NCBI RefSeq assembly: GCF_038150125.1
Contig: NZ_JBBVMF010000011.1
Coordinates: 62,001 to 126,000 of the forward strand
Length of the DNA: 64,000 bases
Source of the DNA: SW132 sp038150125
Lineage (GTDB): Bacteria > Bacteroidota > Rhodothermia > Balneolales > Balneolaceae
Direction of reading: 5' to 3'
Both the position numbers and the translations under genes were made by a program. Shown here one piece after another: positions 17,950-27,246 of this stretch; positions within the stretch are counted from its first letter, which is position 1, and each line of letters begins with the position of its first letter. The notes under the pieces were generated by a model, which saw only the letters and a program-made list of their open reading frames with translations, made no database searches and was not told where the DNA came from.

Positions 17950-18299
17950 ATTCTGAAGAAAATCACTTTCCCATGATAAAACTGTACCAAAGGTAATGAG
18001 CAAATTACCCAAATTAATGGTTTGATAGGTCAAAGAGTACGAAGCACGAGATTTTTTAGCATAGTGAGCCGTTGTTGGTTTTTGGCAGATTGAGGCGGCG
18101 ACTCCTCGCTAAAAAAATTAGCTGGTAAAGACAATCCGTCAGTGAAATTGGTCACGCTTTCCATCGGTCATAGTTCATACTTTTGCGAACAGATGTACTA
18201 ATGAAATATCGAACGGTAATGTTGGCCTGCTGTTGCTTTTACGAAAACTTTCGGTTTGACCGGACATCCTCATCCCATTTTTTAATTCTATCTACTAAG
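17950..18299. other. Non-coding stretch upstream of the efflux operon
   Basis: No open frame or RNA gene is recognised in these 350 bases. The last part before 18300 leads into the TetR operator pair. Base composition is mixed and may include decayed sequence. Confidence 0.4.
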
Positions 18300-18314
18300 T
18301 TAACCAACGGTTAA
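18300..18314. promoter_or_regulatory. TetR operator candidate 1
   Basis: TTAACCAACGGTTAA is a perfect inverted repeat with a 3-base centre, 73 bp before the tetR start. A second site with the same half-site follows at 18345. Paired palindromes in front of a tetR gene that leads its own operon are the standard arrangement for autorepression. Confidence 0.65.
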
Positions 18315-18344
18315 ACTTGTAGTTAATATATCTGCGTAATACAT

Positions 18345-18360
18345 TTAACTAAATGGTTAA
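18345..18360. promoter_or_regulatory. TetR operator candidate 2
   Basis: TTAACTAAATGGTTAA has half-sites TTAAC and GTTAA, like the site at 18300. Its centre is 45 bp downstream of the first and 34 bp from the tetR ATG, so binding here would block transcription initiation. Confidence 0.6.
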
Positions 18361-18386
18361 TCTCAAAAGATAAATCAAGGATTAAC

Positions 18387-18995
18387 ATGGGAAAAGATCA
18401 CCAAACAACTGAGAAAATTATTTTCAATACTGCTCAGGATGTATTTGAGCAGACCGGCTACGATGGTTCTACAATGCAGGAAATCGCTGATAAAGCCGGA
18501 ATCAACAAGGCGTTGCTCCACTATTATTACAGAAGTAAATCCCGACTATTTGGTGTGGTTTTTCAGCAAGCTTTTACAAGATTAGTGCAGCCTATGTTGG
18601 GAATCTGGAAAACAGATGGCGACATTTTTAACAAGACAGAACGCTTTATTGATCAAATGCTTGATAAGCTTCAGGCTCACCCCTACATGGCTTCGTTTGT
18701 GCTGCACGAAATCACTCGAAATCCAGAGCACCTTCAACAAATTATTTCGCAGCCCGGGGGTGAAACCGCGAAAATTATTCAGCGTGATTTAGACGCTGTT
18801 TCTGCTGAATACGGACTTCCTCCCAAAAATGCCGTCCATTTTATGTGCGATCTGTTGGGAATGGCTATATATCCCTTCATCGCCCGGCCGATTATTTCCA
18901 CCGTATTTCAGCTCGATAACAAAGCTTTTGATCAGATTATCGAGGAGCGCAAAAAACACATCCCCAAAATGATAAAAGTGATGTTACTGTCATGA
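18387..18995 (+). CDS. TetR/AcrR-family repressor of the efflux operon
   Basis: The 202-residue protein has the N-terminal TetR helix-turn-helix: FEQTGYDGSTMQEIADKAGI followed by NKALLHYYYRSKSRLF. The C-terminal ligand-binding domain has a CecR/YbiH-like layout. It is the first gene of a six-gene operon and its stop overlaps the next start (ATGA). By analogy to E. coli cecR with ybhGFSR it should repress the operon until a substrate binds. The ligand is unknown. Confidence 0.92.
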   Translation: MGKDHQTTEKIIFNTAQDVFEQTGYDGSTMQEIADKAGINKALLHYYYRSKSRLFGVVFQQAFTRLVQPMLGIWKTDGDIFNKTERFIDQMLDKLQAHPYMASFVLHEITRNPEHLQQIISQPGGETAKIIQRDLDAVSAEYGLPPKNAVHFMCDLLGMAIYPFIARPIISTVFQLDNKAFDQIIEERKKHIPKMIKVMLLS

Positions 18996-20245
18996 CGATT
19001 CTACTTTCTTTTTTGATGATATGGCAAATTCAAGCTGAGCCGGTAACGCTTCAAAAAGTGATTAACGCGGCCAGAGACGTGGCGGAATTTCAACAGGATA
19101 TAACTACATCTGACGAAATCTACCGGCAAAGTGGCGAAGTGGCCGATGTAAACTGGTATCCGCAGGTAAATCTTAATGGAGAAATTGGCTATCAAACCGA
19201 TGTTCCGTCTGTGCCGATATCTGTTCCTGGGACTTCTGTCCCCGAGGCACCCAAAGATCGCTATCAAATCAATATGAATGTGCGACAGACGATTTGGGAT
19301 GGAGGAAGAACAGCTTCAGAAAAAGACAATCTTCGAATTGAACGGCGTTTGCGGGATTTGGATCTGCTTAAAGCACAAGATGAACGGGATCGCCGTGTCA
19401 GAAATCTCTATTTCTCTATTCTAAAAGATCGCGTTCAGCTCGACCAGCTTGAGACCTCTACGAAGACACTTCAAGAACGCCTGCAGGAAGTCAGAATTGC
19501 GGTGGAACAGGGCGCAGCTCTTTCACTCAGAAAAAATCAACTGAAAGCAGAGCAAATCTCACTAACTCAGCAGAAGCAACAGGTTCAACGGCGTTTGCAG
19601 GGGCATCTTGAAAATCTGTCTAACCTGACTAACCTTGAATTTTCTCTGGACCAGGAATTTGAGCTTCCCCATCAACCACAGAAAGAATTTCTCTCTGCAG
19701 AATCGAATACTAAAATCAAATATCTAACTGAACAAGAGCAGTCGATTCTTCATCAAAAAAAGTTGATTTCTTCCGATTTAAAACCCAAAGTTCAGGCTTT
19801 TGGAACGGTTGGATACGCAAATCCCGGTCTTAATATGTTTGAGGATGAATTTTCAGAATATGCCGTGGGTGGAATCTCGATATCGTGGAAACTTTGGGAT
19901 TGGGGAAAGACGAATAGACAAAAGGAAGTCATTACACGTCAGGCAAAACTAATTCAGCAGCAAAAAAATCGGGCATCTCAACAGATAGAAACACTTATTC
20001 ATGAAATCAAAGTCGCTGTTTCAGCTTTGGATGAGATCATTGTTGAAGATGAAGAGATTATCCAGCTCAGAAAACAGATTCTCGACCAAATTGAGTCGCA
20101 GTGGAAAGCCGGAGCAAAAACGTCAGCTGAATATGTGGAAGCACTTAGCACCTTACAGCAGGCAAAAATCATGAGAGAATTACATTACATCCAACAATCA
20201 GAACTCACGCAGGAAATGTTATGGATTACAGGAAAAGCTTATTGA
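18992..20245 (+). CDS. TolC-family outer-membrane efflux protein
   Basis: The 417-residue protein has a short N-terminal signal sequence (MTILLSFLMIWQIQA) and the two long coiled-coil repeats of outer-membrane efflux proteins (about 85-200 and 300-400), rich in Gln, Glu and Leu, separated by beta-strand segments such as GGISISWKLWDWGK. It forms the trimeric channel for export across the outer membrane. It overlaps tetR by 4 bp and the adaptor gene by 25 bp, so a complete tripartite pump is encoded in one operon. Confidence 0.92.
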   Translation: MTILLSFLMIWQIQAEPVTLQKVINAARDVAEFQQDITTSDEIYRQSGEVADVNWYPQVNLNGEIGYQTDVPSVPISVPGTSVPEAPKDRYQINMNVRQTIWDGGRTASEKDNLRIERRLRDLDLLKAQDERDRRVRNLYFSILKDRVQLDQLETSTKTLQERLQEVRIAVEQGAALSLRKNQLKAEQISLTQQKQQVQRRLQGHLENLSNLTNLEFSLDQEFELPHQPQKEFLSAESNTKIKYLTEQEQSILHQKKLISSDLKPKVQAFGTVGYANPGLNMFEDEFSEYAVGGISISWKLWDWGKTNRQKEVITRQAKLIQQQKNRASQQIETLIHEIKVAVSALDEIIVEDEEIIQLRKQILDQIESQWKAGAKTSAEYVEALSTLQQAKIMRELHYIQQSELTQEMLWITGKAY

Positions 20246-21120
20246 TAACGGTCGTGATTTCGGCTTTTTTCCTGGCCGGATTGTCAGGCTGTGAAAACGA
20301 TGAACAGCCGGCCGATGCCTACGGACAATTTTCAGCCGATACCTATTTGGTCTCACCGGAAATGGGCGGACTGATCACCTCATTAAATGTCCGGCTGGGA
20401 GATACCGTTGAAAAAGGAGATACGCTAGCGCTAGTTGATACCACAACCCTGCATCTGAAATGGCAGGAATTGCGCACGCAGATGGAAAAAATTCCGATTC
20501 AAAAGAGTCAGGTTTTGAGTGAAAAACAAGTATTGGAATCTCAGCTGAATACGCTGCGAAAGGAGTATAAACGCACTCAGAATATGTTTCAAAGTGGAGC
20601 CGCCACGCAGCAACAAATGGATCAGATTGAGGGAAAATTGGAAGAAGCCAACCGCAGGCTCGATACCTTTAAACCACGAACTGAATTGCTGAATCAGGAA
20701 ATGGACGTTCTGGAAGAGAAGATCAGACAGATTGAAGATCAATTGCACAATGCAATTGTGCTGGCTCCAGTTAATGGAGAAATTTCGGCTGTGGTTACTC
20801 GTCAGGGCGAAATGGCATCGCCGGGCAAACCGGTGGTTGAGATTGTGGCGATTCAGGATATTTATCTGAAAGTATTTGTTTCAGAAAATCAGCTTTCGCA
20901 GATCAAGATAGGGGAATCTGTGTCGGTTCAGTTTGATGAAGGAAATTCAATTGTGAAAAAAGAAGGCCGCATCCGCCACATTGCGTCAAAGGCGGAATTC
21001 ACACCACAAAATATTCAAACCAGAGAAAATCGAGTGGATTTGGTCTATGCGGTAGAAATTGATGTTTCCAATAAGGATAGAAAGCTGAAGTCCGGAATGC
21101 CGGGAGATGTAACATTTTGA
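20221..21120 (+). CDS. HlyD/YbhG-type membrane-fusion adaptor lipoprotein
   Basis: The 299-residue protein has a lipobox (LAGLSGC, Cys24) and the adaptor layout: half biotinyl-lipoyl motif (LVSPEMGGLITSLNVRLGDTVEKGDTL), a long hairpin coiled coil (about 75-180), the second half motif (VLAPVNGEISAVVTRQGEMA) and a beta-barrel. It connects the inner-membrane ABC transporter to the TolC channel. It is 12 bp upstream of the first ATPase gene. The equivalent in E. coli is YbhG. Confidence 0.92.
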   Translation: MDYRKSLLITVVISAFFLAGLSGCENDEQPADAYGQFSADTYLVSPEMGGLITSLNVRLGDTVEKGDTLALVDTTTLHLKWQELRTQMEKIPIQKSQVLSEKQVLESQLNTLRKEYKRTQNMFQSGAATQQQMDQIEGKLEEANRRLDTFKPRTELLNQEMDVLEEKIRQIEDQLHNAIVLAPVNGEISAVVTRQGEMASPGKPVVEIVAIQDIYLKVFVSENQLSQIKIGESVSVQFDEGNSIVKKEGRIRHIASKAEFTPQNIQTRENRVDLVYAVEIDVSNKDRKLKSGMPGDVTF

Positions 21121-21132
21121 TCTGCTTATTTT

Positions 21133-22047
21133 ATGAACATTTCCATTAACAATATTTCTCATAATTACGGAGCGGTGTCGGCGCTGAAAAGCGTCAATCT
21201 GACCATTCCCGACGGAAGCCTTTTCGGCGTTATCGGCCCCGACGGCAGTGGGAAAACCACACTGTTCAGAATTCTGGCCACGCTGATTGTTCCGTCTGAG
21301 GGAGAAATCTCTATCGGTGATTACGATGTGGTTGAAGATATGCGGGCGCTCAGAAATCAAATCGGCTATATGCCGGGACGGTTTTCATTATATCTTGATC
21401 TCACCGTAGAGGAAAACCTGCAGTTTTTTGCGTCTATTTTTGGGACATCACTCGAAGAAAATCGTTCTTTAATTGACGCCGTTTACAAACAAATTGAGCC
21501 GTTTAAAAAAAGAAAAGCCGGTGCGCTATCTGGCGGAATGAAACAAAAATTGGCTCTGAGCTGCGCATTAATCCATCGCCCTGAGTTACTGATTTTGGAT
21601 GAACCCACCACCGGAGTTGATGCCGTTTCGCGCAGGGAGTTTTGGGATCTGCTCGATCTGATCCAAAAAGAGGGAATCACAACCGTGGTTTCCACGCCGT
21701 ACATGGATGAAGCGATGCGCTGCAGTGAAGTCGCTCTGCTCTTTGATGGAGAACTACTCGCGAATGATGATCCAAAACGTCTCACACAAACAGCTGAGAT
21801 AAATCTTTGGGCAGTTGAGTCAGACGAAATATTTAAGATCCTGCAGGACTTTAGAAAGCATGACAACGTCAACTGGGCATTTAGTTTCGGGGAGCAGATT
21901 CACGTTGCCGTAGATAAATCATTGGAAGAAAGAGAAGCGAGCAAAATATTCGATCAATACAATGACCAAATAATTTCGGCAAAGCGTATTGAGCCGGGAA
22001 TTGAGGACCTGTTCATTGATCTCACCGAGCAGGAGGTGGAGGTATGA
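21133..22047 (+). CDS. ABC transporter ATPase, equivalent to the N-terminal half of YbhF
   Basis: The 304-residue ATPase has Walker A GPDGSGKTT, an intact signature LSGGMKQKLA, and Walker B LLILDEPTTGVD. The H-loop reads VSTPYMDEA, with Pro in place of the usual His, so hydrolysis at this site may be weak. In YbhF two such domains are fused; here they are separate genes overlapping by 4 bp. The pairing with the next gene suggests an asymmetric ATPase heterodimer. Confidence 0.9.
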   Translation: MNISINNISHNYGAVSALKSVNLTIPDGSLFGVIGPDGSGKTTLFRILATLIVPSEGEISIGDYDVVEDMRALRNQIGYMPGRFSLYLDLTVEENLQFFASIFGTSLEENRSLIDAVYKQIEPFKKRKAGALSGGMKQKLALSCALIHRPELLILDEPTTGVDAVSRREFWDLLDLIQKEGITTVVSTPYMDEAMRCSEVALLFDGELLANDDPKRLTQTAEINLWAVESDEIFKILQDFRKHDNVNWAFSFGEQIHVAVDKSLEEREASKIFDQYNDQIISAKRIEPGIEDLFIDLTEQEVEV

Positions 22048-22766
22048 GCATTGTTTCAGTAAAAAATCTGACGAAGAAATTCGGTTCCTTCACGGCAGTT
22101 GACAGCATCAGTTTTGAAGTTGATAAAGGGAAGATCTTTGGATTTCTGGGCGCAAACGGAGCAGGAAAAACAACCGCAATGAAGATGCTGATTGGACTTT
22201 TAGCACCAACGTCAGGACAAGCAACCGTAGCAGGGTTTGATGTGGCCAGCGAGCCGGAGTCAATTCGAAAGCGCATCGGATATATGTCGCAGAAGTTTTC
22301 ATTGTATGAAGATCTTACGGTGAGGGAAAATATCCGGTTTTACGGCGGGATTTATGGGCTTACGGATGAAGAGATCGATCAGGCGTCAGATAAAATTGTG
22401 GAAGAACTGGATCTGCAGGAATCCAGGAAAACGCTGGTAGCATCACTGCCGCTGGGTTGGAAGCAAAAGCTGGCTTTTTCGGTGGCTTCGGTACACAATC
22501 CCGACATTATATTTTTGGATGAACCGACCGGCGGTGTAGATCCCGTAACACGGCGAAGATTCTGGGATCGTATTTATCAATCGGCCGATCAGGGAGTCAC
22601 CGTCTTTGTCACCACTCACTACATGGACGAAGCAGAATATTGTGATCGGGTAAGCATTATGGTGGAAGGCAGAATTGAGGCTCTGGGCTCGCCCAATGAA
22701 CTGAAAACAGAGTACACTGCCGATACGATGGATGATTTGTTTGTGCAATTGGTGAGGTCGCAATGA
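22044..22766 (+). CDS. ABC transporter ATPase, equivalent to the C-terminal half of YbhF
   Basis: The 240-residue ATPase has Walker A GANGAGKTT, Walker B IIFLDEPTGGVD and a normal H-loop TTHYMDEAEYC, but its signature is LPLGWKQKLA in place of LSGGQ. The defect complements that of the previous gene: the signature is degenerate here and the H-loop there. In a heterodimer one composite site would be intact and one degenerate. It overlaps both neighbours by 4 bp. Confidence 0.92.
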   Translation: MSIVSVKNLTKKFGSFTAVDSISFEVDKGKIFGFLGANGAGKTTAMKMLIGLLAPTSGQATVAGFDVASEPESIRKRIGYMSQKFSLYEDLTVRENIRFYGGIYGLTDEEIDQASDKIVEELDLQESRKTLVASLPLGWKQKLAFSVASVHNPDIIFLDEPTGGVDPVTRRRFWDRIYQSADQGVTVFVTTHYMDEAEYCDRVSIMVEGRIEALGSPNELKTEYTADTMDDLFVQLVRSQ

Positions 22767-23872
22767 AAGCACTGATTGGAACTATAAAAAAAGAGATTCA
22801 GCATATTATACGCGATCCCCGCACGCTAATGCTTCTGTTTGCCATGCCGGTTATTCAGCTGCTGATGTTTGGATATGCGGTTAGAAATGAAGTTACAGAA
22901 GTGGATCTCGGAGTGGTAGATTATCAAAACCAAACCTACGTAGATGAATTGGTGCAGCGATTGGAAGCAACCGGATATTTCAAGATTACAAGACTTCCGA
23001 ATGATCAGAACGAGATTTATGATGCTTTTGAAAAGGGAAAAATCTCCGCTGTTTTGGTTGCTAAAGACGACGTGGAAACAGAATTGAAACGAATGGGGAT
23101 TTCAGAACTTCAATTGCTGCTGGACGCCTCAAATCCCAATCTTGCGTCCATTATTGAACAGTATGTACGGGTGAATCTGAATCTGCATCAGCTGGATATG
23201 AATCGGTTTCAGATTTCTCGAAGTCCACCGGTATCGGTTTCTGCCCGCTATTTGTTTAATCCTGAGCTGAAAAGTTCGTGGCTGTTTGTGCCGGGACTTA
23301 TTTCGGTGATATTAATGCTGGTTTCCACGCTTATGACGTCCATCACTATTGCACGTGAAAAAGAGATGGGCTCGATTGAACTGCTGCTGGTTTCGCCGCT
23401 TCAACCCTACCAAATCATCATCGGGAAAGTATTTCCCTACTTGGTGCTTTCGTTTGTGAATGTGGCAAGCATTGTTTTTCTGGCGATCACGGTTTTTGAT
23501 GTCCCGTTTGTGGGAAACTGGGTAGCATTTTGGGGAGTTTCCACACTCTTTATTCTGCTTGCGCTGAGTTTGGGGATTTTAATTTCAGGCGTAAGTAGTT
23601 CCCAGCTCACAGCTATGCTGCTGTCGATGGTGGGGTTACTGCTTCCCACTATTATTCTATCCGGATTTATTTTTCCTGTGAAAAACCTGCACATCATTTT
23701 ACAATACATCAGCGCCGTTATACCCGCTCGATGGTATCTGGTTGTGATTCGGGGAATTATGTTGCGAGGGACGGACATTCTGATCCTTTGGAAGGAAGTT
23801 TTGATTTTATTCGTGATGACGTCCGGATTGCTGTTCATGAGCATTAAAACATTTAAAGAGAGGCTCCAATGA
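22763..23872 (+). CDS. ABC-2 type permease (YbhS-like)
   Basis: The 369-residue permease has an N-terminal membrane helix, a large periplasmic domain (about 45-175) and five more helices in the C-terminal half, with the conserved TITIAREKEMGSIELLLVSP segment and PARWYL near the end. It forms half of the inner-membrane pore together with the next gene. It overlaps its neighbours by 4 bp. Confidence 0.92.
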   Translation: MKALIGTIKKEIQHIIRDPRTLMLLFAMPVIQLLMFGYAVRNEVTEVDLGVVDYQNQTYVDELVQRLEATGYFKITRLPNDQNEIYDAFEKGKISAVLVAKDDVETELKRMGISELQLLLDASNPNLASIIEQYVRVNLNLHQLDMNRFQISRSPPVSVSARYLFNPELKSSWLFVPGLISVILMLVSTLMTSITIAREKEMGSIELLLVSPLQPYQIIIGKVFPYLVLSFVNVASIVFLAITVFDVPFVGNWVAFWGVSTLFILLALSLGILISGVSSSQLTAMLLSMVGLLLPTIILSGFIFPVKNLHIILQYISAVIPARWYLVVIRGIMLRGTDILILWKEVLILFVMTSGLLFMSIKTFKERLQ

Positions 23873-24969
23873 ATCGTCAATTACTCATTTTGATGGAGAA
23901 AGAGTTTAAACAGGTGTTTCGCAATAAAGCGATGCGTCCTATGCTGTTCGTGATTCCATTTTTGCAGCTTATTATTCTTGGAAATGCCGCGACATTTGAG
24001 GTGAATACGATTGATGTTGCTGTGGTTGATTACGCGGTGACCAAAAATAGCCGCGAATTAATCCAAAAAGTGGAGGCACTGGATGAGATTCAGCTCACCC
24101 ATTGGAAAACCGCCGATGGTGAACCTGCTCAAATGCTTGTGGATAATGTGGCGGATATTGTCATGATTATTCCGCAAGATTTTTCTGAGGATTTAACTAC
24201 GGGTGGAGCAAACGTTCAGCTTCTGGTGGATGCAGTGGATGGAAATGCTGCCCAGATCGGGGCGAGTTTCTTGCGGGAGATTATTACTGACTTTGGTTAT
24301 CAACAAGTTTCTATTCAGCAATCGGGCGGAGTTCAGTTGACATCGCGCTATCTTTTCAATCCCGAGCTCAAATACACGCATTTTATGGTTCCCGGAATTT
24401 TAGTGTTGCTGATTACGCTCATTGGTGTATTTCTGACATCCATGAACATTGTGCGCGAGCGGGAAGTGGGGACGATTGATCAATTGAACGTGACGCCAAT
24501 CTCAAAATCTGTTTTTATTCTGGGAAAACTGATTCCCTTTGGGATCATCGGACTTGGAGAGTTGACGATCGGATTAGCTATTGCCTATGTGTTATTCAGC
24601 ATTCCTATTTTTGGCGGATTGCTGATCATTTACGGCGTCTCCGTTATTTATTTGATTGGCGTACTGGCACTGGGTTTGTTGATTTCAACCGTATCAGGAA
24701 CGATGCAGCAGGCATTATTCAGCAGTTGGTTTATTCTGGTGATTTTTATTTTGATGAGCGGATTGTTCACACCGATAGAAAGTATGCCATCGTGGGCGCA
24801 ATGGATTACGGAATTCAACCCCGTTACGCACTTTATAGAAATAATCAGACGAGTAATTCTGAAAGACGCGGGTTGGGATAGTGTGTTAGATGCTTTGGTA
24901 AAATTATCCGGATTGAGTGTGATGAGTGCTGTGGCCGCGGTTTTGTCGTTTAAAAAAGGTGGGGATTGA
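23869..24969 (+). CDS. ABC-2 type permease (YbhR-like)
   Basis: The 366-residue protein has the same topology as the preceding permease and its own MNIVREREVGTIDQLNVTP motif and FNPVTHFIEIIRR near the end. It is the last gene of the efflux operon. Together the six genes encode a regulator, an outer-membrane channel, an adaptor, two ATPases and two permeases. Likely substrates are small hydrophobic or cationic toxic compounds, as for YbhFSR. Confidence 0.92.
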   Translation: MNRQLLILMEKEFKQVFRNKAMRPMLFVIPFLQLIILGNAATFEVNTIDVAVVDYAVTKNSRELIQKVEALDEIQLTHWKTADGEPAQMLVDNVADIVMIIPQDFSEDLTTGGANVQLLVDAVDGNAAQIGASFLREIITDFGYQQVSIQQSGGVQLTSRYLFNPELKYTHFMVPGILVLLITLIGVFLTSMNIVREREVGTIDQLNVTPISKSVFILGKLIPFGIIGLGELTIGLAIAYVLFSIPIFGGLLIIYGVSVIYLIGVLALGLLISTVSGTMQQALFSSWFILVIFILMSGLFTPIESMPSWAQWITEFNPVTHFIEIIRRVILKDAGWDSVLDALVKLSGLSVMSAVAAVLSFKKGGD

Positions 24970-25009
24970 TGCGGATGGGGTTTAGTTAAACATTACATCA
25001 GCTTGAAGC

Positions 25010-25246
25010 ATGACGTTTTCTGAATGTTTCGAAAAGCCGTGGATCACCAAGCCAATTATTGCAATCATAAAAACAGCATACGGATTCCTGGGAATCAAAG
25101 ATGAACCAATAATTCATATCGGTAATGATGAGATGCTTCAGGGCGTCGGTCTCCTGTTCGAGATAGTAAAAAACCGCTTACTGAAGGACTTTACGGATCA
25201 GCCGTACTTTGGAGGTCATTTCAGATATGAGCAGGGTATTAAATAG
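25010..25246 (+). CDS. Hypothetical 78-residue protein
   Basis: A small open frame 40 bp after the efflux operon. It shows no signal peptide or motif that I recognise; the C-terminal part (QGVGLLFEIVKNRLLKDF) looks helical. It could be a remnant or a chance frame. Confidence 0.3.
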   Translation: MTFSECFEKPWITKPIIAIIKTAYGFLGIKDEPIIHIGNDEMLQGVGLLFEIVKNRLLKDFTDQPYFGGHFRYEQGIK

Positions 25247-25297
25247 TGTCATCTGTTTTTTATAACGGTTATAAATAAAAGCATTGGATAGCTAATT

Positions 25298-25678
25298 TTA
25301 TTTCTTCATCATCTTTAGACTCAAGAAAATTAATAGCCATACAGCAGTTCTGAATGACATTGCCATAAGGCTATCAGTAGCAACACCTGTATTTACCAGA
25401 TAAATGATGCCTATTACCAGTAGTGCCAGAAGATTGATCAGGAATACGGTTAAGGCAGCAATTTTACCATTTTGTCTATATTTCCAGATTTGATAACCGG
25501 CTACTATATAAGCAATTCCCATAATGTGATTGAAGATCAACAACGGAAGAAAAACATAATATCCCGGGTCAGAACCAAGGTATAGAATGCGAGAACTTGT
25601 TATCAGTGTGATAATTCCAAAGACCACTGCAACCACTGATGCTATTTTTTGTATTGTACTATGTTCTATAAGTACCAT
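25298..25678 (-). CDS. Small four-helix membrane protein
   Basis: The 126-residue protein has four hydrophobic helices at about 9-30, 40-62, 73-95 and 104-122, a typical small integral membrane protein. No catalytic residues are visible. It is convergent with the efflux operon and stands alone. Function unknown. Confidence 0.65.
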   Translation of the reverse strand: MVLIEHSTIQKIASVVAVVFGIITLITSSRILYLGSDPGYYVFLPLLIFNHIMGIAYIVAGYQIWKYRQNGKIAALTVFLINLLALLVIGIIYLVNTGVATDSLMAMSFRTAVWLLIFLSLKMMKK

Positions 25679-26089
25679 TTAAAGGGATTTAAGGGTTATG
25701 TTTTGTATAACTGTAGTCCAATAAAAGCATCAGAGATTGTTCGCAAAACCGATTGGGAATTCAGCTATCCCACCTTTTTAACAACAAATAGTTATGCGGC
25801 TTTTATTCAGTTATTCATGTTCAAATCAGGTATAAAAACAGACTGATTAGTGTTAAAAGTAAACATTTTCAACTAATCACTGTACAGCGATGCAGTCAAA
25901 AAATATTGCCGTTTGGGATATTGTAATGGCCATATCGATCCATGTACTTGCCCGGCTTACTTTTTAGCGTGTGTTAGCTTTGAAAAGGTGAATCAAAAAG
26001 ATTTTTCTACAGAGTGGCGAATTACTTAATATTAGGACAGGTTGATTTTCAATAATCCTGACCCGTACTCAAAATAAATCTTATGATCA
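25679..26089. other. Intergenic region without recognised gene
   Basis: About 410 bases between two minus-strand genes. Only short open frames without family signal occur. It should hold the promoter of the small membrane protein gene. Confidence 0.4.
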
Positions 26090-26114
26090 AAAAATCCCCG
26101 ACAGCTGCCGGGGA
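26090..26114 (-). terminator. Terminator of the cupin gene
   Basis: On the minus strand CCCCGGCAGCTGTCGGGG folds into a stable hairpin followed by ATTTTTTG. It lies 24 bp after the cupin stop codon. Confidence 0.8.
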
Positions 26115-26137
26115 ATTTATGATTTTCTGATCGGACT

Positions 26138-26560
26138 TTAATGGTCATGATCCGCTTCTGCAGCCATACCATCGGCTCTTGTTTCGTGAACCGTGCCATG
26201 AGGGTGTTCAGGCGGTGCGTAGATAGAGTACACCTTAAGTGGCTGGTCACCTGTGTTTGTGATGTTATGCCACTTGCCGGCGGGTACAAGTACAACATCG
26301 TCATCCTCTACTTGCTTCTCAAAATCCAGCTGATCTTCACTATCCCCCATCTGTACAAGACCTTTTCCGTCTTCTATACGAAGGAACTGGTCGATATCAT
26401 GATGAACTTCTAAACCAATATCCTCACCAACCTCGATACTCATCAAGGTCAGTTGAAGATGACTGCCTGTCCATAAGGCAGTTCTATAATTGGTATTCTC
26501 TTTAGTTGCCTTTTCAATGTCAATTACGAATGGGTTTGCCCCATTATCTTTTAGTTCCAT
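26138..26560 (-). CDS. Single-domain cupin protein
   Basis: The ATG at 26560 has AGGAG 8 bases upstream and gives 140 residues. Metal ligands of cupin motif 1 are visible in GLEVHHDIDQFLRIEDGKG and of motif 2 in VLVPAGKWHNITNTG. The C-terminus is His/Glu-rich (AEADHDH). Cupins of this size bind a metal and may be isomerases, dioxygenases or sensors; substrate is not evident. It stands between two long intergenic regions. Confidence 0.85.
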   Translation of the reverse strand: MELKDNGANPFVIDIEKATKENTNYRTALWTGSHLQLTLMSIEVGEDIGLEVHHDIDQFLRIEDGKGLVQMGDSEDQLDFEKQVEDDDVVLVPAGKWHNITNTGDQPLKVYSIYAPPEHPHGTVHETRADGMAAEADHDH

Positions 26561-26581
26561 GGCGAATTCTCCTTTTTGCAA

Positions 26582-27246
26582 TTGTTATTATTAAAATTGC
26601 TGCTTATTTAATTTTAGACTTTTACTTTCTCGCCTATTATAAAATTACATAAAATTGAGTCAAATTTCTTTGACTTATGGCAAGAAAAACCGTTGTCATC
26701 TTGCACCGCTTAACTACAGGTAGCCGGCAACATTTGGGCTGAATACCACTGTTTCCACAAGATCGGAACTATCTGAAACGTCTCTTCGTCATGGCCCACA
26801 ATATATGAATCGCCCCGCTTTTCTTCAGGGCGCACGAATAACAAACTGCTAAGTAACAGTTTTATAAACTTAACGGATTTATTTTTGGCGTGGCTAAGAT
26901 ATGGCAATCATTTTCATTTAAATACTCTCTATTATCTACTACAGGTTTTTGTCACGAACTTAATTTTTAAACAGAATTGAACTAATGAGTAAAGCTCATT
27001 TCTAACCAAACTGATATTTTTTATCGTGAAAGAAAACGGACCGACATCAAATTAATAATTGGTTAATACAAAATATTTCAGCGAAGTTGAATTAAAATAT
27101 TCTTTTCTTTAAGGTAAGTGAGGCTAGCCATGTCGTCGTGTTAATTTTTTTATAACGAATGATTCAAATTTATGTAACCGTCAAGGATAAAACGGATATA
27201 ATACTTATTTTTTGAAGTATGATCTAGAAAACCGAATGCAAACTAA
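26582..27246. other. Long AT-rich intergenic region
   Basis: This region holds the divergent promoters of the cupin and pyruvate oxidase genes. A minus-strand frame at 26710-26907 encodes 65 residues without a convincing family match and is left out. The last 150 bases before the oxidase gene are very AT-rich (ATAATACTTATTTTTTGAAG), fitting a promoter. Confidence 0.4.

Noticed and set aside
26710..26907. 65-residue minus-strand frame between cupin and poxB
   Set aside because: No recognisable family, unusual composition and isolated position; could be a remnant but not supportable.
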